A stretch of 64,000 nt of DNA. Origin: Roseateles sp049532965 (lineage in GTDB: Bacteria > Pseudomonadota > Gammaproteobacteria > Burkholderiales > Burkholderiaceae_C). Shown piece after piece: positions 24,367 to 32,044 of the stretch. The position numbers were made by a program, and so were the translations under genes. Location: assembly GCF_049532965.1 (NCBI RefSeq), contig NZ_CP186694.1:3348001-3412000 (forward strand), read 5' to 3'. Under the pieces are notes generated by a model. It was given only the letters and a program-made list of their open reading frames with translations. It made no database searches and was not told the DNA's origin. Position 1 is the first letter of the stretch; every line of letters starts with the position of its first letter.

Positions 24367-25866
24367 TCACGCTGCCCGCAACGGCGCCGCGCGACTCGCC
24401 GGATCGGCCTCGAGCCGGTCCGGCGCCTGCGGCGCCAGCAGTTCCAGCACGCGGGCCACGCTACGGCGCACGCCGTTGAGCTCGACGCGCGACCAACTGC
24501 CGTCGACGAAGAACACCTGCCGCAGGTAAGCCACGAACAGCTCGGCATCGGCGTGCATGCCCGCGCTCAGGCCTTGCGCGGCCAGGGCGAGCAGCGCATC
24601 GGTCTGCACCAGATCGACGACCGGGAAGCAGATCTCCGGCCGTGCATAAAAGGATTCGCCGAAGGTCACCACCGGCTTGCCCGCCGCGATCGCCTGCAGG
24701 CCCACCGAGGAATTCACCACCATCACCAGCTCGCACTCGCGGATCAACCGGTCCACGTCGAACTTCGTCAGCCACAGCACATCGGGATAGCGCTGGCGCA
24801 GGCCCTCGTAGCCATGGCGGAACAGGTCCTCCGGATGCTCCTTGACGACGATGCCCATGTCCGGCCCGAAACAGCGGCGGATGGCCGCATGGCAGTGCTC
24901 GAAGAAGGCCTCCATCGAACGGAAATGCGGCGAGTTCTCGAGGATCTGCGTGTCGTCGTGCACCTGGAACGGCAGGAACACGAAGCGGGCCGGCAGCGGC
25001 GCTGTATCCACCGGGATCGCCGCGCGACGCTTGCGCAACCGGCGGGCCGACAGGGCAGTGCTTCCCTGCAGCTCCGGAAACTTGCGGAAATAGCCGGCAT
25101 CCAGGTGCCGGCTCAGGAAGCGGCGCAGGTCGTAGGCGCGCCCGAGTTCCTCGGTCGGCGACAGCGTCTGCGGCTCGGCCAGCGCCGCCGCGGGGCCGAT
25201 GCCGGCGGGCAGTCCTTCGGCCATCGACACGCGTGCCAGCTCGGCCCGCAGCGCCTCGAACGGACGCCGCGTCAGCGACGAGCTGGAGTTCACGCCCTCG
25301 GTGTCGATCTGCAGCGTCGCGGGGAAGTAACCGTTCTCGAGGAACACCGTGCGCACACCGTGGCGCCGCGCCAGCACCGCCAGCGCCTTGCCGATGAACT
25401 CGCTGCCGTTCCAGATCAGCACCGCTTCGGGCTGGTGCGCCAGCAACGCGGCCTCCATCTGGGCGCCGATGGCCTGCAGACGGGCGACCCAGTCGGCCTC
25501 GCGCACCGGCTGCGGTGCCTTGGCGATCGAGAAACTGAGGATGTCGCGCACCTGCGCGTCGCTGAACACCGCCTCGGCGGGGGCGCTCAGGTGGTGTACC
25601 CGCAGCGGCCAGCACGGCGCCTGCTGGCGGTCGAGCCAGTCCTGCTCGCGCGGCGTGAAGGCCAGGAACAGGGCCGGCCAGCCCGCTTGCGCCAGGCCAC
25701 GTGTCACTTGCCAGAAATACGGCAGGTGCGAGTGATAAACGGCCGCGACCAGGATGCGGGCCCGTCCGGGCGCGCGGTCCGCCGTGTGTCCGGCCACGCG
25801 CTCAGTCATGTGCTCATCCACGCATTCACCCGCGCCTTCAAGGGCGCGGTCAGGCGCTCGCTCCAT
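24367..25866 (-). CDS. Capsule-synthesis (KpsS/KpsC-like) glycosyltransferase, putative Kdo transferase
   Basis: A 499-residue protein of the capsule polysaccharide biosynthesis family (Capsule_synth, KpsS/KpsC/LipB). Its recognisable blocks are FLENGYFPATLQIDTEGVN in the N-terminal half, then VVKEHPEDLF, and near residues 395-425 VVNSSVGLQAIAAGKPVVTFG. Characterised KpsS and KpsC proteins are CMP-Kdo-dependent beta-Kdo transferases that build the Kdo linker of group 2 capsules. With kdsA 5 kb away, Kdo transfer is a reasonable inference, but donor and acceptor are unproven and the family could use another sugar. The ATG at 25866 follows AAGGAGG by eight bases; its first codons overlap the upstream flippase gene by 17 bases, so the two are coupled. 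Confidence 0.75.
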   Translation of the reverse strand: MERAPDRALEGAGECVDEHMTERVAGHTADRAPGRARILVAAVYHSHLPYFWQVTRGLAQAGWPALFLAFTPREQDWLDRQQAPCWPLRVHHLSAPAEAVFSDAQVRDILSFSIAKAPQPVREADWVARLQAIGAQMEAALLAHQPEAVLIWNGSEFIGKALAVLARRHGVRTVFLENGYFPATLQIDTEGVNSSSSLTRRPFEALRAELARVSMAEGLPAGIGPAAALAEPQTLSPTEELGRAYDLRRFLSRHLDAGYFRKFPELQGSTALSARRLRKRRAAIPVDTAPLPARFVFLPFQVHDDTQILENSPHFRSMEAFFEHCHAAIRRCFGPDMGIVVKEHPEDLFRHGYEGLRQRYPDVLWLTKFDVDRLIRECELVMVVNSSVGLQAIAAGKPVVTFGESFYARPEICFPVVDLVQTDALLALAAQGLSAGMHADAELFVAYLRQVFFVDGSWSRVELNGVRRSVARVLELLAPQAPDRLEADPASRAAPLRAA

Positions 25867-27325
25867 CGGTCTTTCCTCCTTGATCCTTGTTGCTCTTCTT
25901 TCTTGCCCGCCAGTGCGTCCACGCGGACGTCAGCAGCGCGCGCTGCGACACCAGCGCGGCGACCGTGACCGCCGCGGCACAGGCCCAGTAGGCCAGCGGC
26001 TCTTGAATTTCATTGACGCCCCAGCCCAGCGCAAAGAACAGCGCGCCGACGGCCACGTCACGCCATGGCAGCGACACGCCCAGTCCGCGGTACTGGTCGA
26101 TCGCCCGCACGGCCGCCAGCGACGCGCCGGCCGCCATCGTCGCCACGACGGTGCCCCACACGCCGTGCGCCGGCACCAGCATCACGCTGAGCGCCGCCGC
26201 CAGCAGCGCCGAGCCCAGGCTGGTCAGGAAGATGGCCGGCGTGCGCCGCTGCAGCTGGTACAGCACGTCGTACAGGCCGGCGATGCACAGCAGGAAAGCC
26301 GACAGCAGCAGCGGCGGCACGTACACCCGCGCCTGCGCATAACCACCGTCGATCATCAACGCGAAGAACGGCCGCAGGAAGGCCGCCATCAGGCCCAGCG
26401 CGACCAGCCCCAGCCGCACATAGGCGCCGAGCGCCTGGCGGTAGAACGACACCCGGTCCGCATCGCTGGCGTGGCGCAGCACCGCGTCCTGCCAGGCCAT
26501 GTAGAAGGTGATGTTGAGCATGTAGACGACGGCAGGCAGCTTGTCCGACACCGCGTAGTCCGCCACCTCCTGCAGCCCGTGGGTGTGGCCCAGCGTGTAG
26601 CGCCCGATCATCCGGATCACCCACCAGCTGACCGCCGCCGGCACCAGCGGCAGCGCATAGGCGAGCATCGGCTTGAGCACGGCCAGCGAGAACAGCCGCG
26701 GCTTGACGAAGCGGGCACCGGTGTCCTTGCACAGCAGATAGACCAGCATCGCCGCGGCGCCCGCGGCCATCGCGCCGACGTAGCCCGCCGCTTCCAGCTT
26801 CCACACGCCCAGCAGCAACAGGCTGGCGACCGCCATGACCACCGCGTTGACGATGGCCGAGCCCGCATAGGCCGAGCGGTCACCGACCACCCGCGTCGTC
26901 TGCTGGAAAAACTCCGCCGGGATGCGCAACAAGGTCCAGGCGACCAGCAGTTCCGGATGGGACAACGGCACCTCGAACAGCGCCAGCAGCCCCCACACCA
27001 GCGCGCAACCGGCGACGGCGTTGATCGTCACGAGCCCCAGCACCGAGGTGATCAGCGCCGCACGGCGCTCAGGATCGGCCTCGTCGAACAGCGATCGGTA
27101 GACGGCGTCGAACAGCCGCAGCGTGACCAGCGTGCCGAACAGCGTCGAGCCCGTCAGCACCAGGTCGACGTAGCCATAGGCCTCCTTGCTCAGGACCGCC
27201 GTGTAGAACGGCAGCATCAGGAAACCGGCGAAGCGGCTGAACAGCATGCCGACGGCATACAGCCCCACGCCACGCAGCAGCGCAGCCTTGCGGCGATGCT
27301 CGATGCCCGGTCTCACTGCGCTCAC
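25850..27325 (-). CDS. Polysaccharide flippase / Wzx-like membrane protein
   Basis: A 491-residue integral membrane protein with 12-14 hydrophobic segments, of the MOP (MATE/Wzx/MurJ) superfamily. It begins with a typical Wzx N-terminus (GVGLYAVGMLFSRFAGFLML, PFYTAVLSKEAYGYVDLV) and has a charged hydrophilic tail. Such proteins flip undecaprenyl-linked repeat units across the inner membrane. It overlaps the KpsS-like gene by 17 bases and is separated by 248 bp from the glycosyltransferase before it. A second, different flippase lies at 32045-33559; why the locus needs two is unclear. Confidence 0.82.
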   Translation of the reverse strand: MSAVRPGIEHRRKAALLRGVGLYAVGMLFSRFAGFLMLPFYTAVLSKEAYGYVDLVLTGSTLFGTLVTLRLFDAVYRSLFDEADPERRAALITSVLGLVTINAVAGCALVWGLLALFEVPLSHPELLVAWTLLRIPAEFFQQTTRVVGDRSAYAGSAIVNAVVMAVASLLLLGVWKLEAAGYVGAMAAGAAAMLVYLLCKDTGARFVKPRLFSLAVLKPMLAYALPLVPAAVSWWVIRMIGRYTLGHTHGLQEVADYAVSDKLPAVVYMLNITFYMAWQDAVLRHASDADRVSFYRQALGAYVRLGLVALGLMAAFLRPFFALMIDGGYAQARVYVPPLLLSAFLLCIAGLYDVLYQLQRRTPAIFLTSLGSALLAAALSVMLVPAHGVWGTVVATMAAGASLAAVRAIDQYRGLGVSLPWRDVAVGALFFALGWGVNEIQEPLAYWACAAAVTVAALVSQRALLTSAWTHWRARKKSNKDQGGKTDGASA

Positions 27326-27543
27326 GCTGCTCCCTTGGAATGCCTGTTGTGGTCGTTATGTCGGTGGGCACGAGCGGCACCGTCTTCCGGCCGCCCGCTC
27401 GCGCGCGCACCATCGCCGTGCGCGGGCGATGCCGAATGCTAGAAGGCACCGCCCACGCCGGGCCGGCAGTGTCCCTCACGGACGGGTCATGAAATTGCTA
27501 CCGACGGTGACCATCCGTTCGCAATGGGGCGCGATCGTAGCAA

Positions 27544-27559
27544 GCGGCATTCCTGCCGC
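27544..27559 (-). terminator. Small hairpin downstream of a glycosyltransferase gene
   Basis: GCGGCA (27544-27549) pairs with TGCCGC (27554-27559) around a 4-base loop, 14 bases past the stop of the glycosyltransferase gene at 27574 on the minus strand. It is the only secondary-structure break in the 248-bp gap before the flippase gene (27326-27573) and could be a weak terminator splitting the right arm. Confidence 0.35.
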
Positions 27560-27573
27560 CGATGACAACGACC

Positions 27574-28818
27574 TCAGGCGGCCATGACCATCGCAGTGTC
27601 CGAGGGCGCCGTCATGGCGGCCTCGACGGCCGCGGCGAAGCGATCGAACGAGAACCGCGCCGCAGCAGTCCCTGCGGCAACCCGGCCGGCCTCGAGACAG
27701 GCGGCGGGCGCCGACAGCAACTCGATGCAGCGGGCGGCGAACGCGTCGGCATCGGCCCCCTGATGCAGGCCCTGCAAGCCCTCGAAGCCCTTGAGCGCAT
27801 GCGTCGTCCCGACGCAGCAGCGGCCGAACGCCAGCGCCTCGATCACCTTGATGTTGGTGCCGCCGCCCTGAAAGATCGGCGCCACGGAGAACAACGCCTG
27901 CTCGTAGAACGGCGTCAACGACGGCACGCGGCCGTGGACCACGACGCCCGGCACGCGGCTCCAGCGCGCCCGCGCGTCCTCGTCCTTCAGCTTGCCCGCC
28001 AGATGCAGCCGTGCGAGCGGGAAACGCTCCGCGACGCGCGGCCAGACCTGCGTGACGAACCAGTCGAAGCCGAGCAGGTTGGGCCGGTAGTCGAAGGCGG
28101 CGACCCCCAGGACGTTGAGCGCGTCGCCGCCGGTGTACGGCAGCGGCTCCGCCGGCTTCGGGTAGTTGGCGAACGGGATGTTGGGCAGCTCGGGGAGATC
28201 CGGGCGGCCCAGGCGGGCCGCATCGCGCGGCTTGGCGACCCAGCCGCCGGCGATGCGGCGTGCGAAATCACGCTGCCGCGCCGCGTAGCTGTCGGCGATC
28301 TGGCGGTAGTACGCCTTCAGCAGCCCGCTGCCCGCTTCGTCCGCCCGGCTCTGCCACACCTCGGACTCGAGGTCGTCGAAATCCAGCCAGGTCGGCAACT
28401 CGTCGATGACGCCGGTCTGCACGACCGACCACAGGTAGCGTCCCACGGCCACGTCATAGCCGCCGGCGCGGATGAGGCGGCGCATCTCGGCCGCGACGGG
28501 GCCGCTGCGGAACAGCGTGATCCGGCTGCGCAACAGCCAACGCGTCAGCCGGTGCACGTTGACGCCGATCCGGCCGTAGCCGAAGTCCAGCCGGCGCAGC
28601 GTCAGGCCGCCCGGGTGCGGCTTGAGCACCGCCTTCAGGCCGAAGTCCTCGCGCATCGTGCGCAGCGCGTCCTCGGCGATCTCGTTGGCGGTGATCAGCA
28701 CCAGGTCCACCTCGCCCAGCCGCCGCAGCGCCTGGTAGAGCAGGAAGCTGCGCTGGGCGCCGCCGGAGTCGGCCGGCCATGGCGGCACCGGCGAGACGAA
28801 CAGGATCTTGCGCGTCAT
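27574..28818 (-). CDS. Glycosyltransferase (GT4, GT-B fold)
   Basis: A 414-residue GT-B enzyme. N-terminal ILFVSPVPPWPADSGGAQRSFLLYQALRRLG is cut by family into the PP.P..G...R motif of acceptor-domain GT4 proteins; DFDDLESEVW and the C-terminal donor site GGGTNIKVIEALAFGRCCVGT follow. It matches the type seen in exosortase-linked EPS loci (group 1 sugar transferases with the PPWP.D.G...R start). Sugar specificity is unknown. It ends 248 bp before the flippase gene, and its start lies 10 bp downstream of the next glycosyltransferase. The start has GAGGAC upstream. Confidence 0.85.
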   Translation of the reverse strand: MTRKILFVSPVPPWPADSGGAQRSFLLYQALRRLGEVDLVLITANEIAEDALRTMREDFGLKAVLKPHPGGLTLRRLDFGYGRIGVNVHRLTRWLLRSRITLFRSGPVAAEMRRLIRAGGYDVAVGRYLWSVVQTGVIDELPTWLDFDDLESEVWQSRADEAGSGLLKAYYRQIADSYAARQRDFARRIAGGWVAKPRDAARLGRPDLPELPNIPFANYPKPAEPLPYTGGDALNVLGVAAFDYRPNLLGFDWFVTQVWPRVAERFPLARLHLAGKLKDEDARARWSRVPGVVVHGRVPSLTPFYEQALFSVAPIFQGGGTNIKVIEALAFGRCCVGTTHALKGFEGLQGLHQGADADAFAARCIELLSAPAACLEAGRVAAGTAAARFSFDRFAAAVEAAMTAPSDTAMVMAA

Positions 28819-28828
28819 CGGGCCGTCC

Positions 28829-29905
28829 TCACTCGAAACGGTGCTTCAGGTCGATGAAGGTCTTCTCGGCCGCGCTGCCGTAGGAGCCCATGCCCAGGTA
28901 GTAGCCCAGGCCGGCCAGGTCCTCGATCCAGCGCGGATCGCCGCGCCGCCGCGCCAGCCGGTAGGTCAGGAAGCGCCGCACGCTGCGCCGGTAGCAGCGC
29001 CAGCGCGACAGCGCGAAGTCGGACGGGTACTCGCCATCGACGATCAGGTAGTTGTCACCCGGCCGCCGCGCCTTCAGGTGGGCAGTCGTCGCGCCGGCAA
29101 GGAAGTAGTACTCGTAGATGTAGGCCGCCGTCTGCCGGCCCGGCGGGATGAGGTGATGCACCACCGAGCCGGGCACCCACCAGCCGGTCGCGCCGGCCTT
29201 CATCATCCGGTAGACCGCGTCCACCTCCTCGCCCAGCCGCTTGTGCGTCGGCGACACGCCGAGCTCCGGGTCATAGAGCGCGCGGCGCTGCTCGGTGGTC
29301 CGCACCGCGAAGTTGGCGCCATAGGGAATGCGGTTGCCGGAGAAGCTCAGCGGCAGTTCCTCGTCGCCGAGATCGCGATAGGCCATCGGGCTGGCGATCG
29401 GATGCTTCAGGTGATGCTCGACGAACCACGCAGGCGCGGCGCCGCCTTCCAGCCGCGGCAGCACCCGGCCGCCGAAGACCGCCGCCTCGGGATGGCGGCG
29501 GAAGGCCTCGACATACGCGGCCAGCCAGCGCCGGTCCATGCGCACGTCGTCGTCGGTCCAGCACAGGTACATGCCGCGCGCCGCCATCACGCCATGGTTG
29601 CGCGCGTTGGACAGGCCGGGCGTGTCCTCGCGGGTGTAGCGCACCGGCAGGCGATCGGAGAACGAGCGGATCACCGCCTCGGTGTCGTCGCTGCTGCCGT
29701 TGTCCACCACCAGCAGCTCCCAGCGCAGGCCCGGCGGCAGGTCAAGCTGCGCGGCGGAGTCCAGCACCTCGGCCAGTTGGCGCGCGCGGTTGCGGGTGCA
29801 GATGACGACGGAGACCTCCAGGGACTCCGGTTCGTCGGTCCGGTCAGGGGCGGTGGTCTTGTCGCTGGGCGTGGCGGCGGTCACGTCGGGATCCTTGCTG
29901 TGCAT
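28829..29905 (-). CDS. Glycosyltransferase family 2
   Basis: A 358-residue GT-A enzyme. It has SVVICTRNRARQLAEVL, LLVVDNGSSDDTE, NARNHGVMAARG, YLCWTDDDVRMDRRW (DxD-type metal site), and FGGRVLP. It is soluble apart from weak hydrophobic stretches. It should transfer one sugar of the repeat unit; donor unknown. It resembles the neighbouring gene at 29931 in its first half (both have CTRNRA, DDD), suggesting a shared origin. No clear ribosome binding site precedes the ATG at 29905. Confidence 0.88.
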   Translation of the reverse strand: MHSKDPDVTAATPSDKTTAPDRTDEPESLEVSVVICTRNRARQLAEVLDSAAQLDLPPGLRWELLVVDNGSSDDTEAVIRSFSDRLPVRYTREDTPGLSNARNHGVMAARGMYLCWTDDDVRMDRRWLAAYVEAFRRHPEAAVFGGRVLPRLEGGAAPAWFVEHHLKHPIASPMAYRDLGDEELPLSFSGNRIPYGANFAVRTTEQRRALYDPELGVSPTHKRLGEEVDAVYRMMKAGATGWWVPGSVVHHLIPPGRQTAAYIYEYYFLAGATTAHLKARRPGDNYLIVDGEYPSDFALSRWRCYRRSVRRFLTYRLARRRGDPRWIEDLAGLGYYLGMGSYGSAAEKTFIDLKHRFE

Positions 29906-29930
29906 GAATGGGAGGCGATCGCGGGCGCGG

Positions 29931-30887
29931 TCACACCGCGGTCACCCGCCGGCGGATGCGCTTCATCAGCGCCGCCGCGTCGTCCTTGATCGACAGGCGC
30001 TTCATCGGCGCCGGCGGCAGCCCGGGCTGCGCCAGCCGGAAGGCCAGGTAGTCGGCCGCGCCCTGGAGCTCGCGTTGCAGCCGCTCCAGCTTGGCGCGGT
30101 CATCGCCCGAGCCATAGGTGAAGCTCTCGTTCCACCATTCGGGCCAGGCCTCCGGCACGCCCGCCGCGAGCAGGGTCGCGTAATAGGCGCCCCGGCCGCG
30201 GTCGTACTCGAGCATGGTCTTCTCCGCCTCCGGGCTGCCGCGCAGCCGCGTGTGGTGGTGATAGACGGTGAACCCCGGCACGCGCGCGCCGATGAAGCCA
30301 TGTCGCGACGCGCGCGCGACCATCTCGATGTCCTCGCAGGAGAACGGTGTTCCCGCGCCCAGCTCGGGATCGAACGGGCCCGCCGCATCGAAGACCCGGC
30401 GATGGAAGAACATGCTCGCTCCCTGGATCACGCCCGCATGCACGACCGGCGTGTGCGCGGGAATGAACTCCAGTTCACCCACGCGCAGGTTGGCGATGCG
30501 TTCATCGTCCTCCGGGCTGTAGAGCAGCACCTGGCCGCCGCCATAGTCGGCGCCGCTGTCCGCCACCGCGCGCTCGAGCCGCGTGAAGAAGCCTGGCTCG
30601 AGGTAGCAGTCGTCATCGGTGAAGAACAGCAGCTCACCGGTCGACGCCGCCAGCCCCGCGTTGCGGGCGCGAGCCAGCCCGGGCCGCTCCGCGAGCACGG
30701 GCCGGACGACGAAGGGCGCGCTCGCGGCAAAGGTCTCGATGACCTCGGCGGTGTGATCGGTGGACGCGTTGTTGACGATGACGAATTCGACGTCGCGCCG
30801 CGCCGGCTCGACCTCCGCCATCTTGGCCAGGCAACCGGCCAACTGGTCGGCGCGATTGCGGGTGCACAGGATCATCGACAGCTTCAT
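29931..30887 (-). CDS. Glycosyltransferase family 2
   Basis: A 318-residue GT-A enzyme with MILCTRNRADQL, FVIVNNASTDHTAEVIE, ARNAGLAASTGELL, FFTDDDCYLEPGF (metal-binding Asp cluster), YGGGQVLLYSPEDD and SCEDIEMVARASRHGF (catalytic-base region). The true start is the ATG at 30887, with GGGAG upstream, rather than the much longer open frame that continues into the pyruvyltransferase gene. It lies 17 bp after that gene and 25 bp before the next glycosyltransferase. Donor sugar unknown. Confidence 0.9.
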   Translation of the reverse strand: MKLSMILCTRNRADQLAGCLAKMAEVEPARRDVEFVIVNNASTDHTAEVIETFAASAPFVVRPVLAERPGLARARNAGLAASTGELLFFTDDDCYLEPGFFTRLERAVADSGADYGGGQVLLYSPEDDERIANLRVGELEFIPAHTPVVHAGVIQGASMFFHRRVFDAAGPFDPELGAGTPFSCEDIEMVARASRHGFIGARVPGFTVYHHHTRLRGSPEAEKTMLEYDRGRGAYYATLLAAGVPEAWPEWWNESFTYGSGDDRAKLERLQRELQGAADYLAFRLAQPGLPPAPMKRLSIKDDAAALMKRIRRRVTAV

Positions 30888-30904
30888 CGTGGGGCTCCCT
30901 CTGC

Positions 30905-31921
30905 TCAGCGGCGGTTCCATTCCTCGAAGCGCTCGATCGCCTCCGCCGCGGACCGCGCGGTGCGCAGGTGGCGGTAGGGATGCGTCCAGGCGTCGATGTA
31001 CGAGAAGATCTTCCCGTAGTTGTTGTCCAGCACCACATGCGGCTTGTCCATCAGCGTGCTCAGGATGTGCGCGTGCAGCCGGTCCGTGATCACCACGCGG
31101 CCGCTGCCCAGCATGCGCAGGCCGCGGTCCAGCCGGCCCTGCGCCAGATGCGAGAACAGGTGGAACCGCCCCTTGGCCATCGTGCTGCCCTTGCGGCCCC
31201 AGGCATTGAAGCGGGTCTTGAACTCGCACTGCGCCGGGAAGTCCGCTGGCTCTTCCAGCCAGTCGTCGTGCACCGTGTCCGGCAGCTTCTCCAGCGCGGC
31301 GCGGTCGTAGCTCGCCCGCTCCGAGTCGCCGCGCAGCAGCAGGAAGGCCGCGTGGCGCGGCGCCACCGGCGAGGCCAGCGCGCCCATTCCGAACGCCATG
31401 TCGGGCAGCAACTCGACGGGGCATGGCAGGTGTTCGCGGACCCAGGCCTCGCTGACGCGGTCGCGCACCAGCAGCGTGAAGTGGCGGTGCCGCTCGATCA
31501 GGCGGGCGCAGCGGTCCGCGTTGGCCGGATCGGAGAAGCTCACTGTCTGCGGCAGCTGGATGATCTCCCGGTCCGGAAAGGTCTCCAGGATGCGCTCGCG
31601 GAAGCCCTGGTGCTCGGGCCAGATGTCGCCGAAGTTGCCGCCGCCGTGGATCAGGATCGGCCCGTCCGGGTGGCAGGTGCGCAGCTCATCGGGATCGAAG
31701 TTGTAGTAGTCGCAGACGTAGCGCGGCTTGTCCTTCATCAGCCGCGTCAGCAGTGCGATCTCGCCCAGCCAGATCGCGCTGTCGCCGACGTTCTGGTGGT
31801 TGGGAAAGTCGACGAGCGCGTACGGCGTGCCCGCCGGCAACAGCCGGGTGACGGCGCCCTCGAGCAGGCGCATCTGGGAAGCGATGACGTCGGCGGCAGA
31901 TGAGTTGGGGGTCGGGGTCAT
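30905..31921 (-). CDS. Polysaccharide pyruvyltransferase family protein
   Basis: A 338-residue protein of the CsaB/WcaK/ExoV pyruvyltransferase superfamily, which adds a ketal-linked pyruvate from PEP to EPS sugars. Features are FPNHQNVGDSAIWLGEIALL (the N-terminal NxGD), ILIHGGGNFGDIWPEHQ, IIQLPQTVSFSD, VRDRVSEAWVRE and VITDRLHAHILSTLM followed by VLDNNYGK. This places it in the EpsO/YvfF-like branch. Function is inferred; some relatives are annotated as glycan-modifying enzymes without proof. Upstream, 123 bp of intergenic DNA contain a 13-bp tandem repeat. Confidence 0.85.
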   Translation of the reverse strand: MTPTPNSSAADVIASQMRLLEGAVTRLLPAGTPYALVDFPNHQNVGDSAIWLGEIALLTRLMKDKPRYVCDYYNFDPDELRTCHPDGPILIHGGGNFGDIWPEHQGFRERILETFPDREIIQLPQTVSFSDPANADRCARLIERHRHFTLLVRDRVSEAWVREHLPCPVELLPDMAFGMGALASPVAPRHAAFLLLRGDSERASYDRAALEKLPDTVHDDWLEEPADFPAQCEFKTRFNAWGRKGSTMAKGRFHLFSHLAQGRLDRGLRMLGSGRVVITDRLHAHILSTLMDKPHVVLDNNYGKIFSYIDAWTHPYRHLRTARSAAEAIERFEEWNRR

Positions 31922-31975
31922 GGTCGTTGCGGAGGTGGAAGGTCGCGGCGGTGTCGGGTGGGCAGCGGGTAGGCG

Positions 31976-32027
31976 ATCGGGTTTGGAGGTCGGGTTTGCA
32001 GGTCGGGTTTGGTGGTCGGGTTGCGGA
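31976..32027. repeat. 13-bp tandem repeat upstream of the pyruvyltransferase gene
   Basis: Four successive 13-base units: ATCGGGTTTGGAG, GTCGGGTTTGCAG, GTCGGGTTTGGTG and a degenerate GTCGGGTTGCGGA. They lie 54 to 106 bases upstream of the pyruvyltransferase start on the minus strand and just after the flippase stop at 32045. They could be slippage-prone or bind a protein; I see no promoter motif in them. Confidence 0.7.
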
Positions 32028-32044
32028 GGGTTCGGCGGCCGGGC

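Noticed and set aside
29931..31424. A 497-codon fused open frame joining the pyruvyltransferase antisense region and a glycosyltransferase
   Set aside because: Only the part from 30887 downward has family motifs. The upstream part is an alternative frame of the pyruvyltransferase gene.
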